Assembly (NCBI RefSeq): GCF_004022485.1
Contig: NZ_CP034951.1
Span: 806,001-870,000 of the forward strand
From: Aequorivita sp. H23M31
Lineage (GTDB): Bacteria; Bacteroidota; Bacteroidia; Flavobacteriales; Flavobacteriaceae
Length of the DNA stretch: 64,000 bases
Reading direction: 5' to 3'
The translations under genes and the position numbers were made by a program. A model generated the notes under the pieces. It worked only from the letters and a program-made list of their open reading frames with translations. It had not been told where the DNA came from and made no database searches. Positions 16,595 through 27,000 of the stretch are shown here, in pieces. Within the stretch, counting starts at the first letter, position 1. The number at the start of each line of letters is the position of its first letter.

Positions 16595-18256
16595 TTATTT
16601 AATAGAATTTATAGCAGGCGCAACTAAATATGGGGTGGAAAATTTTATTCCACGAATGCTATTTTCTCCTTTCTTCACGTCTATAATCACAGTATCATTT
16701 TCAAAATCATATTCATCGAGTTCAACGATCTCCACAGAATCTCTACTTGATTCCGTTGCGATTGAGAATTTAATCTTTTGTTTTCTGATAGTCTTGGATG
16801 AGGTAAATTCTACATCATAAATATATTCTCCACCCTTCTGTTTTACAGAGAATTTGTGATGGGAAATCAAACGATCCCGTGGTTCTGGATCAGGATCTGG
16901 AGTAGATTTTTTTGGTCCTGCATCAGGTTTATTATCTTTCGTGGATCCAGGAGTTCGTTCAGTAAAGCTGAAAATTTCATTTAGATCATCAAGCCCAAAA
17001 GAATCGGAATCGTCCACGCCTGCATAATTTCCAAAGGATTCCGTAATAAAATCTTTGATAGCGCGGATTGTCTCTCGAGCATCGGCTTTCCTCTCTGGAT
17101 TAATATTCGGATTCCATTCATCGTGAGCTTCATTTTCTATATCTTTAAGAAAAACGTTACCCTTAGGATCATCACATAAAAACACCCCGGCGTACCCACT
17201 GTACAGATTATCCTCCTTGTAAATCAACATTTTTGTCTTTCGAAATCGAGCTACAGCGCCAAGATTAAATTCATCATTTTTATAAAGCCAAAGACTACAT
17301 TCCCCAATGTTCGGAATCCGCTCATTATATCGCATTCCTTTATTATAGGTTTCGTAATATGGCCTTGGGTTTTGATTAAGACCGGTTTTATGGTCTTTAA
17401 AGCTTGGAAAATGATCGGTCATTAATACCTCCAGATTCTCAGAACTAATAACCTCATCTTCAACCTCAACGAGCAATTGATCTGTAGCAACTGCAAACCA
17501 ATAATTCCGCAAAACCTCGGTAATAACCTTCTTTTTGAAATCACCAGCACCCTGCCAAGATCCCAGAATAAATATGGAAGTGCCTTTTTCGTACCGTCTA
17601 AATCGGAGAGGAACATCTGCTTCATCAACTACATCCGTAGTTCCAAAATAACCTTGATATTTTAATTTCTGCGAGTCATCCAAAGGACTTTTGTGAGTTG
17701 AAATGCGGGAAGTTCCACGAAATCGCAAGCCTTCATCACTTTTCGAACTGATTATCATCGTCCTTAAAGCTGAACTTGCAAAATATGCAGCTTTACCCAC
17801 TCCCTTACTTCCTTGGGAACCTGGATCATCCTTATGCGATTTAAAATCACCTTGGGTGAAATAAAGAAAGGACTTGGGATCCATTCCTTTCGTATTATAA
17901 TCAGACACCTCAATATATTGATAGAAAAATTTATCGTTATCAATATGATTTAAATGGCGTTGAATTTCTTTATTTTCTGCTGAATTGTTGTCTCTGCTTT
18001 TACAAATTCTCAAATGATCTTCGATATCTCTTAAATTGGGAATTTCATCCTTCGCTACCTCCCCAGTTCTGATAATCACCTTAACTTGAGTATGCCCAGC
18101 AGTGTCATCCAGGGCATCACTGGAGTTCTGAATCCCCTCTCTTACAATAGATTGAATAGGATTTTTAGCGAAATTCTGAATCGCATTATGTATGAAGCCA
18201 ACTATTGTGCTGGTTTCTTCCTGATGCTGTTCAAATTTCCAAGTATAGTTTTTCAT
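16595..18256 (-). CDS. GHKL (Hsp90/MutL/MORC-like) ATPase of a restriction-type locus
   Basis: The Bergerat ATP-binding fold is clear. The N-box is IVREGIQNSSDALDD (37-51) with its Glu and Asn, the G1-type motif is SDYNTKGMD (118-126), and the glycine lid is GSQGSKGVGKAAYFASS (146-162). Next come TMIISSKSDEGLRF and a transducer-like region (GTSIFILGSWQGAGDFKKKV). A Pro/Asp/Lys-rich linker near 445-470 leads to a beta-rich C-terminal domain of about 90 residues. GHKL ATPases act as ATP-gated clamps. Comparative work by Iyer, Abhiman and Aravind (2008) on MutL/MORC-like proteins in restriction loci, as I recall it, supports a clamp role next to helicase and methyltransferase genes. No histidine-kinase receiver or phosphoacceptor region is seen. 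Confidence 0.85.
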   Translation of the reverse strand: MKNYTWKFEQHQEETSTIVGFIHNAIQNFAKNPIQSIVREGIQNSSDALDDTAGHTQVKVIIRTGEVAKDEIPNLRDIEDHLRICKSRDNNSAENKEIQRHLNHIDNDKFFYQYIEVSDYNTKGMDPKSFLYFTQGDFKSHKDDPGSQGSKGVGKAAYFASSALRTMIISSKSDEGLRFRGTSRISTHKSPLDDSQKLKYQGYFGTTDVVDEADVPLRFRRYEKGTSIFILGSWQGAGDFKKKVITEVLRNYWFAVATDQLLVEVEDEVISSENLEVLMTDHFPSFKDHKTGLNQNPRPYYETYNKGMRYNERIPNIGECSLWLYKNDEFNLGAVARFRKTKMLIYKEDNLYSGYAGVFLCDDPKGNVFLKDIENEAHDEWNPNINPERKADARETIRAIKDFITESFGNYAGVDDSDSFGLDDLNEIFSFTERTPGSTKDNKPDAGPKKSTPDPDPEPRDRLISHHKFSVKQKGGEYIYDVEFTSSKTIRKQKIKFSIATESSRDSVEIVELDEYDFENDTVIIDVKKGENSIRGIKFSTPYLVAPAINSIK

Positions 18257-18268
18257 AATATTCCAATA

Positions 18269-18913
18269 TTAAATAATCTCCACTTTCAAATTCAATTTCA
18301 ATTTATCCGAAATTTCATCTAAAATCTGTTTCTTCTGTTTCGTACTCGAATGGGTACAAACAAAATAACCTCCTTCAACCAAACGTTGCATATAAATAGA
18401 ATCATCAGTCTCTGAAACCAAATCCACCCCACTTATTTTTAAGCCAAGTTCCTTTACTCGTAATGCTCCAATTCTTTCAATAGTTTTGAAAAAAGTATAG
18501 GCAGCATAACCTTCTCTGATTATTGTGCCATCAGGAAAATAAACAATCAGACGGCTTGGATTGGCAATGGAAAATTCTTGTTCCTCTTGAATATCGGATG
18601 GATCCTCAAATTCAGTATGAGAAACGGAAGTGGCATCTTCTATGTTGATAGAAGATGCCGAAGCTATTTCTCCCGACTGTTGATTTACCTCAATTTTTAA
18701 TTCCTCTCTTGGGCGATACCAAATAACCAGTTTCATCTCCCGTCTCATTTTTCCAACAATGGGTTTAATGGCATCCGACAGAGACGGAATCAAATCATTG
18801 GCTAGAATTTCTTGTTCCACCCGACGCGTTTCTTCCATAAGTGTTTCCGGAATTTCTACCCCTAAATCCTTGAGATTTTGAATGGAATTATATAGCTTTT
18901 CAAGTTTGGACAT
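18269..18913 (-). CDS. Unknown 214-residue protein of the seven-gene defence unit
   Basis: It has two parts. An N-terminal helical segment (about 1-60) leads to a strand LVIWYRPREELKIEV and an acidic linker. A compact C-terminal alpha/beta domain (about 118-214) contains RLIVYFPDGTIIREGYAAYT, then FFKTIERIGALRVKELGL, GGYFVCTHSSTKQKKQ and KLNLKVEII. I have the impression that this C-terminal domain recurs beside methyltransferase genes in Bacteroidota, but I cannot name it. It could be a small DNA-binding or specificity module. It starts 31 bases after the ATPase gene and ends 12 bases before the GHKL gene. Confidence 0.6.
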   Translation of the reverse strand: MSKLEKLYNSIQNLKDLGVEIPETLMEETRRVEQEILANDLIPSLSDAIKPIVGKMRREMKLVIWYRPREELKIEVNQQSGEIASASSINIEDATSVSHTEFEDPSDIQEEQEFSIANPSRLIVYFPDGTIIREGYAAYTFFKTIERIGALRVKELGLKISGVDLVSETDDSIYMQRLVEGGYFVCTHSSTKQKKQILDEISDKLKLNLKVEII

Positions 18914-18944
18914 TAGTTACAGATTTTAAAAAAAATAGAGACAC

Positions 18945-20504
18945 TTAAACATTTATATTAGCTTCAATAGACAGCGCCTCGATTGTTTCAATAGCTCTTT
19001 TTAACTCAGTCTCAAATAACGGCGTTTCTATGTCGTAGTGAGAACTAGGATTTAGAATTCTATTCTTGTATTCTATTAGTTTAATTAAATTATTTTGATT
19101 CAATCCATTCGCCATGCCCTTAGTACGAAAGGCTTCTAACATTTCATGTAAGTTCTTTACTGAGTAATTAACATTAATTCTTTCTTGACGACTTAGATAA
19201 GCGTTACATAATTTCTCAGTTGCTTTCCTTAAACAATTAGCCGCCATTGAAAACTCTTTTCCATGATATAGCTGCCAAACTTTACTAATTTGATTTGTTT
19301 TTTCTATGATCAATGGTTTTGGAAACGTCCCAGAACTATCTTCAAACATTTCTAAATACTTCCAATTGGCAATCCCATTTTGTGCAATCTTAGATTTCGC
19401 TAATTCGTAAAAGAATCTATCGTGTGTGAGTAAAATTATTTGATAATCATTAACATAGTTATTTAGAATAATATCCAATAACACATCTCTATTGCACATA
19501 TCTAAACTCAAAATCATATCGTCAATAACAAGTATTTTTAGATCAGCCGTGTATAATCTTGTTTCTAAGATTGCAAACCGTAAAGACAAACCAATCGCGG
19601 ACCATTTGGCTTCATTTAAAAAAGTATGTGGTTTTTTAATAGCTGGATTTTGGATTCCTTCATATTCAGTAATAGAAATAATTATTTCGGGATCTGTCCA
19701 CTTTATTTTATCATCAGTTGCTTGAAAAGTGGGAAATTTTTTAATTATGTTAAGCCCAATTTTAAAATTGTATTTAAAGTCATGATTGATTAAATCATTT
19801 GCCCTTGTAGTAATGTTTGTAAGAAATGTTTCTAGCCAAAAATGCCAAGTGACCCATTTTTGCTTGTAATCTCTATAATTACGATAAAATATCTTTTCTT
19901 CATCTGAAGGAGCATCTTGTAAAGAAGCTGTAGGGAATAATTGATTTCCATTTAAGTCTAAGAATTTAGTTGGACCTTCCTTTAAAGCTTCAAATTCAAT
20001 TAAGCAGGGATCGCTACTCTTTTTAACATAAGGAAATACCTCTTCAAGAAACCAGTTCCAAAGGTTGTTTTTATTTGAATGTTTCGAACTATGAAGTTTA
20101 AACAGAACTCGATAGTTGATAAAATCCGAAGCCATATTACTTTCTCGAATATCTGTGTTGGCTCTGATTGACATATCACTACTTTTTCTTGAAACTCTAT
20201 AAGTTTTTGGATTTCCTAAAGCATCTTTTAGAATTGTTTTTACATAAGTATTATTAGTGCCCGTTGCATGGATATTTACCAAACTCTCATCTCCAGTTTT
20301 TTTAAAGTATTTTCTTACTTCATCATCACTTTTTTTAAAGCTGCATTCTAAAAGTGTATAAAGAGCCCAATATATCGTAGATTTTCCACTTCCATTTTCT
20401 CCATAAACCAATAAATGATTACCATCAATTTTCAACAAAGGACTATCTCCTTCAACTTGTGAGAAAAACTTAAAATCATTAATATGTAATTCGTGAAGTT
20501 TCAT
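18945..20504 (-). CDS. SMC/RecF-like ABC ATPase with a helical C-terminal domain
   Basis: The start reads MKLHELHINDFKFFSQVEG, the usual opening of RecF/SMC-like ATPases, followed by Walker A YGENGSGKSTIYWAL (34-48). The ABC signature region is represented by FLNEAKWSAIGLSLRFAILE near 300. Walker B with D-loop is LKILVIDDMILSLDMCNRD near 330, and the H-loop is IILLTHDRF. The arms are too short for a true SMC coiled coil. The last 130 residues are helical with AANCLRKATEKLCNAYL and NRILNPSSHYD, an arrangement that recalls HEPN-like tails of defence ATPases (inference). It starts one base after the methyltransferase stop. Likely role: a DNA-sensing or loading ATPase of the system. Confidence 0.82.
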   Translation of the reverse strand: MKLHELHINDFKFFSQVEGDSPLLKIDGNHLLVYGENGSGKSTIYWALYTLLECSFKKSDDEVRKYFKKTGDESLVNIHATGTNNTYVKTILKDALGNPKTYRVSRKSSDMSIRANTDIRESNMASDFINYRVLFKLHSSKHSNKNNLWNWFLEEVFPYVKKSSDPCLIEFEALKEGPTKFLDLNGNQLFPTASLQDAPSDEEKIFYRNYRDYKQKWVTWHFWLETFLTNITTRANDLINHDFKYNFKIGLNIIKKFPTFQATDDKIKWTDPEIIISITEYEGIQNPAIKKPHTFLNEAKWSAIGLSLRFAILETRLYTADLKILVIDDMILSLDMCNRDVLLDIILNNYVNDYQIILLTHDRFFYELAKSKIAQNGIANWKYLEMFEDSSGTFPKPLIIEKTNQISKVWQLYHGKEFSMAANCLRKATEKLCNAYLSRQERINVNYSVKNLHEMLEAFRTKGMANGLNQNNLIKLIEYKNRILNPSSHYDIETPLFETELKRAIETIEALSIEANINV

Positions 20505-20505
20505 C

Positions 20506-23500
20506 CTAAACCGTAGCTTCGTTTATACGCTTAATTATATGTGGACTCCGAGTTGTTGAAAGTAAAATCCTGTTCCTAATTTGATTGTCATTTTTATTTA
20601 AATTAATATACTGCTCTGCAATTATCTTCTTTACGCCAGTTGGTGAGCTCAAACCTTCAAGATGAGGAAAATCTATAAATTTCATTATATCAATTTTCTC
20701 CTCTTTCATGTGCTTCTCAAAATACAGTTCAAATGCCATCATATCTACAATACTTTCAAATAGATTGGAGAGAATTTCGTTACTAACCCTAGGGATAATA
20801 GACGTTTTTTCCTTTTTGATGAACAGAATGTAATCAACCAAAAGATTGAATTTATTTTCGGTTTGAGCATCAGGGTAATGAACAAACATTGGCTCCAATG
20901 CTTGTACGCTTATAATTTGATCACCGGTTCCAGTTTGAGGAGATGTTTTTAATAATTGGTATAGTCCAGGTTTTGAATTTAAAATGGCAGTTAAATATTT
21001 TATTTTTTCTCCAGTAGCAATACAGGTACTATCCAAAGAATAAATCTCTTCGTCTGAATAAGCAAAACGCATTATGGAGCCTATACGTTTCCAAATAACT
21101 TTTTCTTTCTTAAACTCATTTAAATATGCGCAGTTTCTTAAATTAAACGGCGTATCACCTTGGTCCTGTCTCCTTTTAACCGAATCCCATAATACCTTAC
21201 TCTCCAAATGATTTTTTATTGAAGGATAGTCATTTATAGAAATTGGTTTTAAATTAATATCTTTTATACCATTATGAGTATTGATTAAAAAGTCATTACT
21301 CCATTCTGCATGATATCGCTCTATTTCTCTCCCTTTTAATATTGGCCGAATGATTTCTTCAGATTTTGGATCTTCTCTGACCAATTCATCTCGCTTAACT
21401 TGATCGATTATAAAAGCTTCATTGAATCCTGTTAAAACTCCTCTATAGATTTTTAAATCCCAATCTTTTAAAGGTTTGCCAAATTTTTCAAAACCTTTTG
21501 AAATAATTAAGTCAACCTCATCCGATACAATCCAAGCATTTTCATTCGGATCTTGAATAGGAATAAATTCTTGTTCATTTAAAACCAGTATATCCTTTCT
21601 CTTTTTTATTGAAATTCCCTTGACATTATTGGTAAAGGGTTCATTTTTCCCTACATATATATTAGTATCGACTGTGGCACTATGAAAGATATTTGGGCCG
21701 AGATTTATTATTTTTGATGTATTAACTTTAGTAAAATATTTCCTCAACACTTTTCCATATCCTCCTTTCATCCATTTATTTGAAGTGATAAAAATTAAGG
21801 TTCCTTTTTCCTTTAGTAATTGAAATCCCTTTTCGTAAAAAACACAATAAATGTCGCCAGTTCTTGCAAATGTTTCAAACTTCTCTTTTTCTAATTCTAA
21901 CTTATCCTTTTCATCCATTTTCTGAATTTGATAATATGGTGGATTTCCAATCACAATATCAAACCCATACGCATTTGCAATTTCTTCATTAAGGACTTCT
22001 GGAAAATCGAGCTTCCAATCAAAAAACCGTAAAGGAACCTCATCTAATGTTTTAGCATGCTCTAAACGTTTAATATGATCAAGCCAGCTTAATGTTTCTA
22101 AATACACTTTCGTGTCATTTTGAAATTGCAATTTATTTCTGTTTTGATAATCCGTTATTTTTGGCGCTTTAGTGACATTTTGCTTTTCTATCATTATCTC
22201 TAATTGGATAATTAAAAGCTCAATCTTTTTGTTTCTAATTTGTAATGCAATAACTTCTTCGTCACTATTTGGATCAAAAGCTTCTTTCTGCAAATCAGTA
22301 ATTTCCCTAAGCAATTCGAGTTTTTGTTCAGTCTTAGGACCAGTAAAAAAGCCTTGATCTTCCTCCTTGGCTTTCCAATTAATATTAATAACTGTATTTT
22401 CTAATTTCGGCACCAAACTATCTCCCACTACAATTTTATAGTTTAAATGAGGTAGAGGTCGAGGAGTTTCATCTTCAATAACCAAGGATAACCAAAAACG
22501 TAAACGAGCAATGTCTACAGCACCAGGTTCTATATCTACACCATAAATGCTGTTTTGGATAATATTTTTCTTAACGGTATGTGGTTCCCAACTTTCACCC
22601 GCCATTTTCCAGACTGCACCTACACGGTCAGGACTTTCATCGTGTAAATTCTTAGTCATTGTAAATATCTCATTGAGCAAACCCATAGGGAAAGCTCCTG
22701 AACCAATTGCGGGATCACATATTTTCACTTCTTTTAATGCGGTGGCTATTTCTTTATCAAACTTGGCAATTTTGGCAGTTTCCTTTTTCTCAACAAATGA
22801 TGCAATGGTTTTTTCAAGTTCATTACTTTCAGCTTCATTATTTGGCCATAAGCTTTGCTTTTCTAAATAGGTTTTTAAGTATTCCTTTAAAGATTCCTGA
22901 CACATATAACGCACAATCTCCTTTGGCGTGTAAAAAGCACCTTTGTCCTTGTTGTCTTCCAATAGATTTTCAAAAATATGACCTAGCATTTCAGGGTCTA
23001 TCCCTACCTCTTTATCGTGGGCATCATTTTCGTCTATGGTAAAGTTGTATTGGTTAAAGAAATTAAAGAGGCTTTCTAACACTGGCGCTGGAAAGTCAAT
23101 TTGTTGTTGCTTATTGCTATCGGGTTCAAAAAGACCTCCACTCAAATAGGGGATTTTTTTATCTATTTGCACCCAAATGTCGTTGGGCCGTTGCGTATTT
23201 AAAGCATCATAAAATAATGGGTTTAAGAATTGGGTAACAAATTGACCAGCGCTTCCACCGTCCATTGCTTTTGTAAAAGCATTATCTAAAAACTGGTACT
23301 CTCCTTCCTTCCAATCTTCTCTATCACTTGGAACCCCGAGCCAGCCTTTCTTTTCTATAAATTTTAAAAATACCAAACGTCCCATAAAACGTTTTACGTA
23401 ATTGCGAACTTCAGCATCTTCTTTTTCAAAAATTGTAATGTAGTGATAAGGAGTTTGATTTATTTGCCCTACCAAAGCTTCGAATTGCTTGATGTACTCG

Positions 23501-24060
23501 CTAAAAAAGAGTTTGCTTACGGCTTCAACATTAAAAGCACTTTCTAGATCATCTAGATTTAATTCTTCTTTATCTTGTATGGAAGCTAGTTGTATTGCGG
23601 CAGTTCGACAGGGCTCGTTTTCACCTAATAAATACGTATAGCGTTTAGCATCTGTGCTGCGCTCAATAAATTCCTGCTTATTTTCGTCATAATCTGTGGC
23701 ATAGGATGAAAATGTTAGGCGATAATATCCGGTGTCCTTTTGGAAAATTGCCAAAACACCATCTACTACATTTTCTTCTATAGTACTGCTTATAATCTGA
23801 TTGAGCCCTGCCCTGTTATTTCGAAGATTTACATCGTTTGCAACATTAAGTTCATAAAGTGCGATGATTTTACCATCATCCAACTGTAAATTGCCCAACT
23901 GTCTGAAGGCCTCTATTTTTTTATCCTTTTTTTCTACATCTTGAGGGACCCTAAACAGTTGTACTTTACCTTTAAACACATCTGTAAGTAATTCTTTCCA
24001 CTCATCGCGATTATACCGATGATTTAGATGTTGTTGTATTTCCTTTTCGGTCTTTTTCAT
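20506..24060 (-). CDS. Type IIG-like adenine-specific DNA methyltransferase (Eco57I/PglX class)
   Basis: I prefer the ATG at 24060 (MKKTEKEIQQHLNHRYNRDE), one base after the helicase stop, over an ATG 48 bases upstream inside the helicase gene. The 1,184-residue protein has an N-terminal region of about 350 residues, then EMLGHIFENLLEDNKDKGAF and YTPKEIVRYMCQESL, the SAM motif VKICDPAIGSGAFPMGLL (about 448), and the N6-adenine motif VIGNPPYYQIQ (about 703). A target-recognition-like region follows (FRNNR-type repeats absent; LNSKPGLYQLL and SVQALEPMFVHYP present). It resembles the methyltransferases of BREX (PglX) and class 1 DISARM in size and layout. A nuclease motif in the N-terminal part is not obvious, so it may only modify host DNA. 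Confidence 0.88.
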   Translation of the reverse strand: MKKTEKEIQQHLNHRYNRDEWKELLTDVFKGKVQLFRVPQDVEKKDKKIEAFRQLGNLQLDDGKIIALYELNVANDVNLRNNRAGLNQIISSTIEENVVDGVLAIFQKDTGYYRLTFSSYATDYDENKQEFIERSTDAKRYTYLLGENEPCRTAAIQLASIQDKEELNLDDLESAFNVEAVSKLFFSEYIKQFEALVGQINQTPYHYITIFEKEDAEVRNYVKRFMGRLVFLKFIEKKGWLGVPSDREDWKEGEYQFLDNAFTKAMDGGSAGQFVTQFLNPLFYDALNTQRPNDIWVQIDKKIPYLSGGLFEPDSNKQQQIDFPAPVLESLFNFFNQYNFTIDENDAHDKEVGIDPEMLGHIFENLLEDNKDKGAFYTPKEIVRYMCQESLKEYLKTYLEKQSLWPNNEAESNELEKTIASFVEKKETAKIAKFDKEIATALKEVKICDPAIGSGAFPMGLLNEIFTMTKNLHDESPDRVGAVWKMAGESWEPHTVKKNIIQNSIYGVDIEPGAVDIARLRFWLSLVIEDETPRPLPHLNYKIVVGDSLVPKLENTVININWKAKEEDQGFFTGPKTEQKLELLREITDLQKEAFDPNSDEEVIALQIRNKKIELLIIQLEIMIEKQNVTKAPKITDYQNRNKLQFQNDTKVYLETLSWLDHIKRLEHAKTLDEVPLRFFDWKLDFPEVLNEEIANAYGFDIVIGNPPYYQIQKMDEKDKLELEKEKFETFARTGDIYCVFYEKGFQLLKEKGTLIFITSNKWMKGGYGKVLRKYFTKVNTSKIINLGPNIFHSATVDTNIYVGKNEPFTNNVKGISIKKRKDILVLNEQEFIPIQDPNENAWIVSDEVDLIISKGFEKFGKPLKDWDLKIYRGVLTGFNEAFIIDQVKRDELVREDPKSEEIIRPILKGREIERYHAEWSNDFLINTHNGIKDINLKPISINDYPSIKNHLESKVLWDSVKRRQDQGDTPFNLRNCAYLNEFKKEKVIWKRIGSIMRFAYSDEEIYSLDSTCIATGEKIKYLTAILNSKPGLYQLLKTSPQTGTGDQIISVQALEPMFVHYPDAQTENKFNLLVDYILFIKKEKTSIIPRVSNEILSNLFESIVDMMAFELYFEKHMKEEKIDIMKFIDFPHLEGLSSPTGVKKIIAEQYINLNKNDNQIRNRILLSTTRSPHIIKRINEATV

Positions 24061-24061
24061 A

Positions 24062-27000
24062 TCACTTGGTGTGTATAAAGGTTTCTGAAATAATGATTTC
24101 TGGGGCATATTGCTCCATAGATTTTATTGCAATTGCTGGATCCTCAGTTTTTTGCATCTTCAGCGGATATTGTTGTAATATTTTAATTAGAGCTTCCAAT
24201 TCTTGAATGTGCGGTACGGGTGTCTTCTTTACAGCACGTTGTAGTTTATTTACATCGCGTTGTAACTTTTGAAACTTGCCGACGGATATTGCTTTTATTG
24301 CCGCTTTCATCAATACTTTTTCCTCTTCTGAAATAAAGGGTAATTTCAACCGCTGACTAATAAATGCTTTTGCTCGTTTTTCATTTGGCCCTTGAGTGGT
24401 ATCTACCGCTTGGGGAGATACTAAATCACTCATTATCTTTTCCTTAAAGTCTGTGTGGGCAATCTGAACTTGCTTATGATGAAAATCTGGCAATGGCACT
24501 GCTTTTTCTGGAGGATCGCATCTAAACTCGTTTGCGGTTTCAACAAATGATAATTCGTCTATACTATTATCTGCTTTAATCCAATAAAAAGCGTCACGAC
24601 GTTTATTGCGCATAAAGCAGATAGTATTTTTATCCAATATCTTTTTATTCCTTGCAACACGCGCACGCAATGGCATATTTTTCATCTTCCTAAATTCTTC
24701 GGGATGATCCTTTTTAAACTTGCGCAATTCCATTAAAAACGCAAGTCGCTCATCTTTGGATTCGTCCATATCCTTCTCAAAAAGTCCAAAACTTTGCGTT
24801 TCTTCATCTGGAGAATAGATCTCGCTATCTTCACCCAAGGCACTATGAAAAGCTTGAAGTTTCATAATAGCTCGTTTCTCCAACTCTATGTCGTTATTAA
24901 CCTTAGCCGTAGGATAAAAATTATAGATATGTACGCTACTCGCTGTACTACCAATTCGGTTTACCCTACCTATACGCTGCATCAGGCGTGTGGAGTTCCA
25001 CGGTGTATCATAATTTACAATAACATTACTACGATGTAGGTTTATTCCTTCGGCAAGTACCTCTGTAGCTATAATGATATTAAAATCACTTTTATAATTT
25101 CCGCGTGGAATATTGGCATCAAAATTTTCACGAATAACGTTTTCAAGCTTATTCCGGTTATCACTCGTAACTTCCAGTACACCTTTTATACCTGCCTCTT
25201 CAAGTTTTTCTCTCAAATAGTTAGTTGTGTCCATAGCTTCTGAAAAAATAACAAGCTTTCCGGTTTTATTTACTGGTGCTACAAGCAACTCCTCTTTTAG
25301 GCGTTTTAAAAACTCATCTAACTTTGGATCAACCGTTACTTTTTGCCATTTTTCATTTAACGGTTTTAATAAATCGTAATCCTTTTTTAATATTTCAATA
25401 AATTCATCTCTAAATTGGTCTGGTTCAGTAATTGTAATGGATGGATCTGTTAGTTGAAGATCTAATAGCTTGGCCAATAACTCTTCTTCTCTACCGTCAA
25501 TTATATATTCATTCACTTTTTGATTGGGTGCTATATAAACTGTTCCATTCTCAAACATATCTACCATAATCTTGGTAGCTTCTGTGAATCTATCTAAGGA
25601 TTTTTTGAAGGCAAAGAAGCTGCTGTCTAGCCTTTTGACAAGAAGTGTGCGCATTAATTTTGCTAATGCTGTGGATGCTACGTCGGCATTTTTGTATTTG
25701 CTGCGTAGTGGTTCCTTTAAATATTTAATCGCCTGATAACGGAAGTATTTAATGCCATATCTTTCATTATCCAAAAGTCGCATCGTTTCATCATAGAGAT
25801 TATCCAAATCTTCGTCTAATTGATAAAAAATCTTTTTTGGTTTTTCTATATCTGGAAAACGAATTCCTTGCTTTTCGAGATCCGCTGAATATAGCTCGTG
25901 CTCCTTTAAATCGCTTCTTGTTCTACGTATGGTTAGGGGCTTAATTACTTTTTCACGAATTTCTTTATAAATATGTTTCACTCCGTGTTTTACAGCTTCA
26001 ACATCGCGCTCATTCTTAAGAGCTTTGTACCGGTCTATGCGTTGTCGAAAGAAATGTTGCAAGTTTGCAACCTCTAAGGAGCTATCTTTTGAGTCTTGGA
26101 AAAGATAAATTTGGTTGGCAATATCCTCTGGTCTATTATTTAAAGGTGTTGCTGAAATTAGCATTACCTTCTTCTTTTCAAAGCTGCCGTCTTTTAAGCG
26201 GTGGTTTGTTGAAGTTTTGCAAATCTTTTGGAGTTCATTATATGCTTCGGCACTATCATTTCTAAATTTATGTGCTTCATCTACAATTATTAAATCGTAT
26301 TTTTTTGCATTGGTTATCTTGTGTAAGCTACCGTTTGTAATGATTCTGTAGTTCTGAAGACCAAAGAGATCTAATGTTTCCACCCAATTCTGTTTAAGTG
26401 CTGGCGGAACAATAATCAAAGTGTTGGTAATATGTGACGGAAAACCATTTGTATAGAAAAACTCCTTTGCTATCAATGTTCCAACAACCGTTTTCCCCAA
26501 ACCTACTACATCACTTAAGAAGAATCCATTGTGGTCTCGCAATAATTTTAATCCAGATTTTACAGCATCAGTTTGGTAATTAAGGCGCATAAAACCTTCT
26601 GGTAAGTCATCGATTGTATTTGGATCAAACTCAACACTATTGCCGAAGTATTCAATTAGAAACTTGATATAAATTTCGAATGGAGTGAATTCATCGTTGA
26701 GATAGGTTTGCTTTTTAAGTTTAGTAATCTCAAATGGCAATATATGTACCCCTTCAATCCATAGCCTTTCAAATTCTTCACTAGCAAATTTTACATCATC
26801 GTAATCTTGTAGCTTTACGTTAAACTCATAATTGAATTGATTGGCATTACTGCCAAGACCGGAATCTGTCAAATTGGATGAACCTGTTATTACGCTTCCT
26901 GACCTATGCTCATTCCAATTTTCAGGCTTGAAAATGTAGATTTTGGCGTGTAGCTTTTTAGAAGGATGCGCCTTTACCTCTATTTTTTTTGTGCAGATAT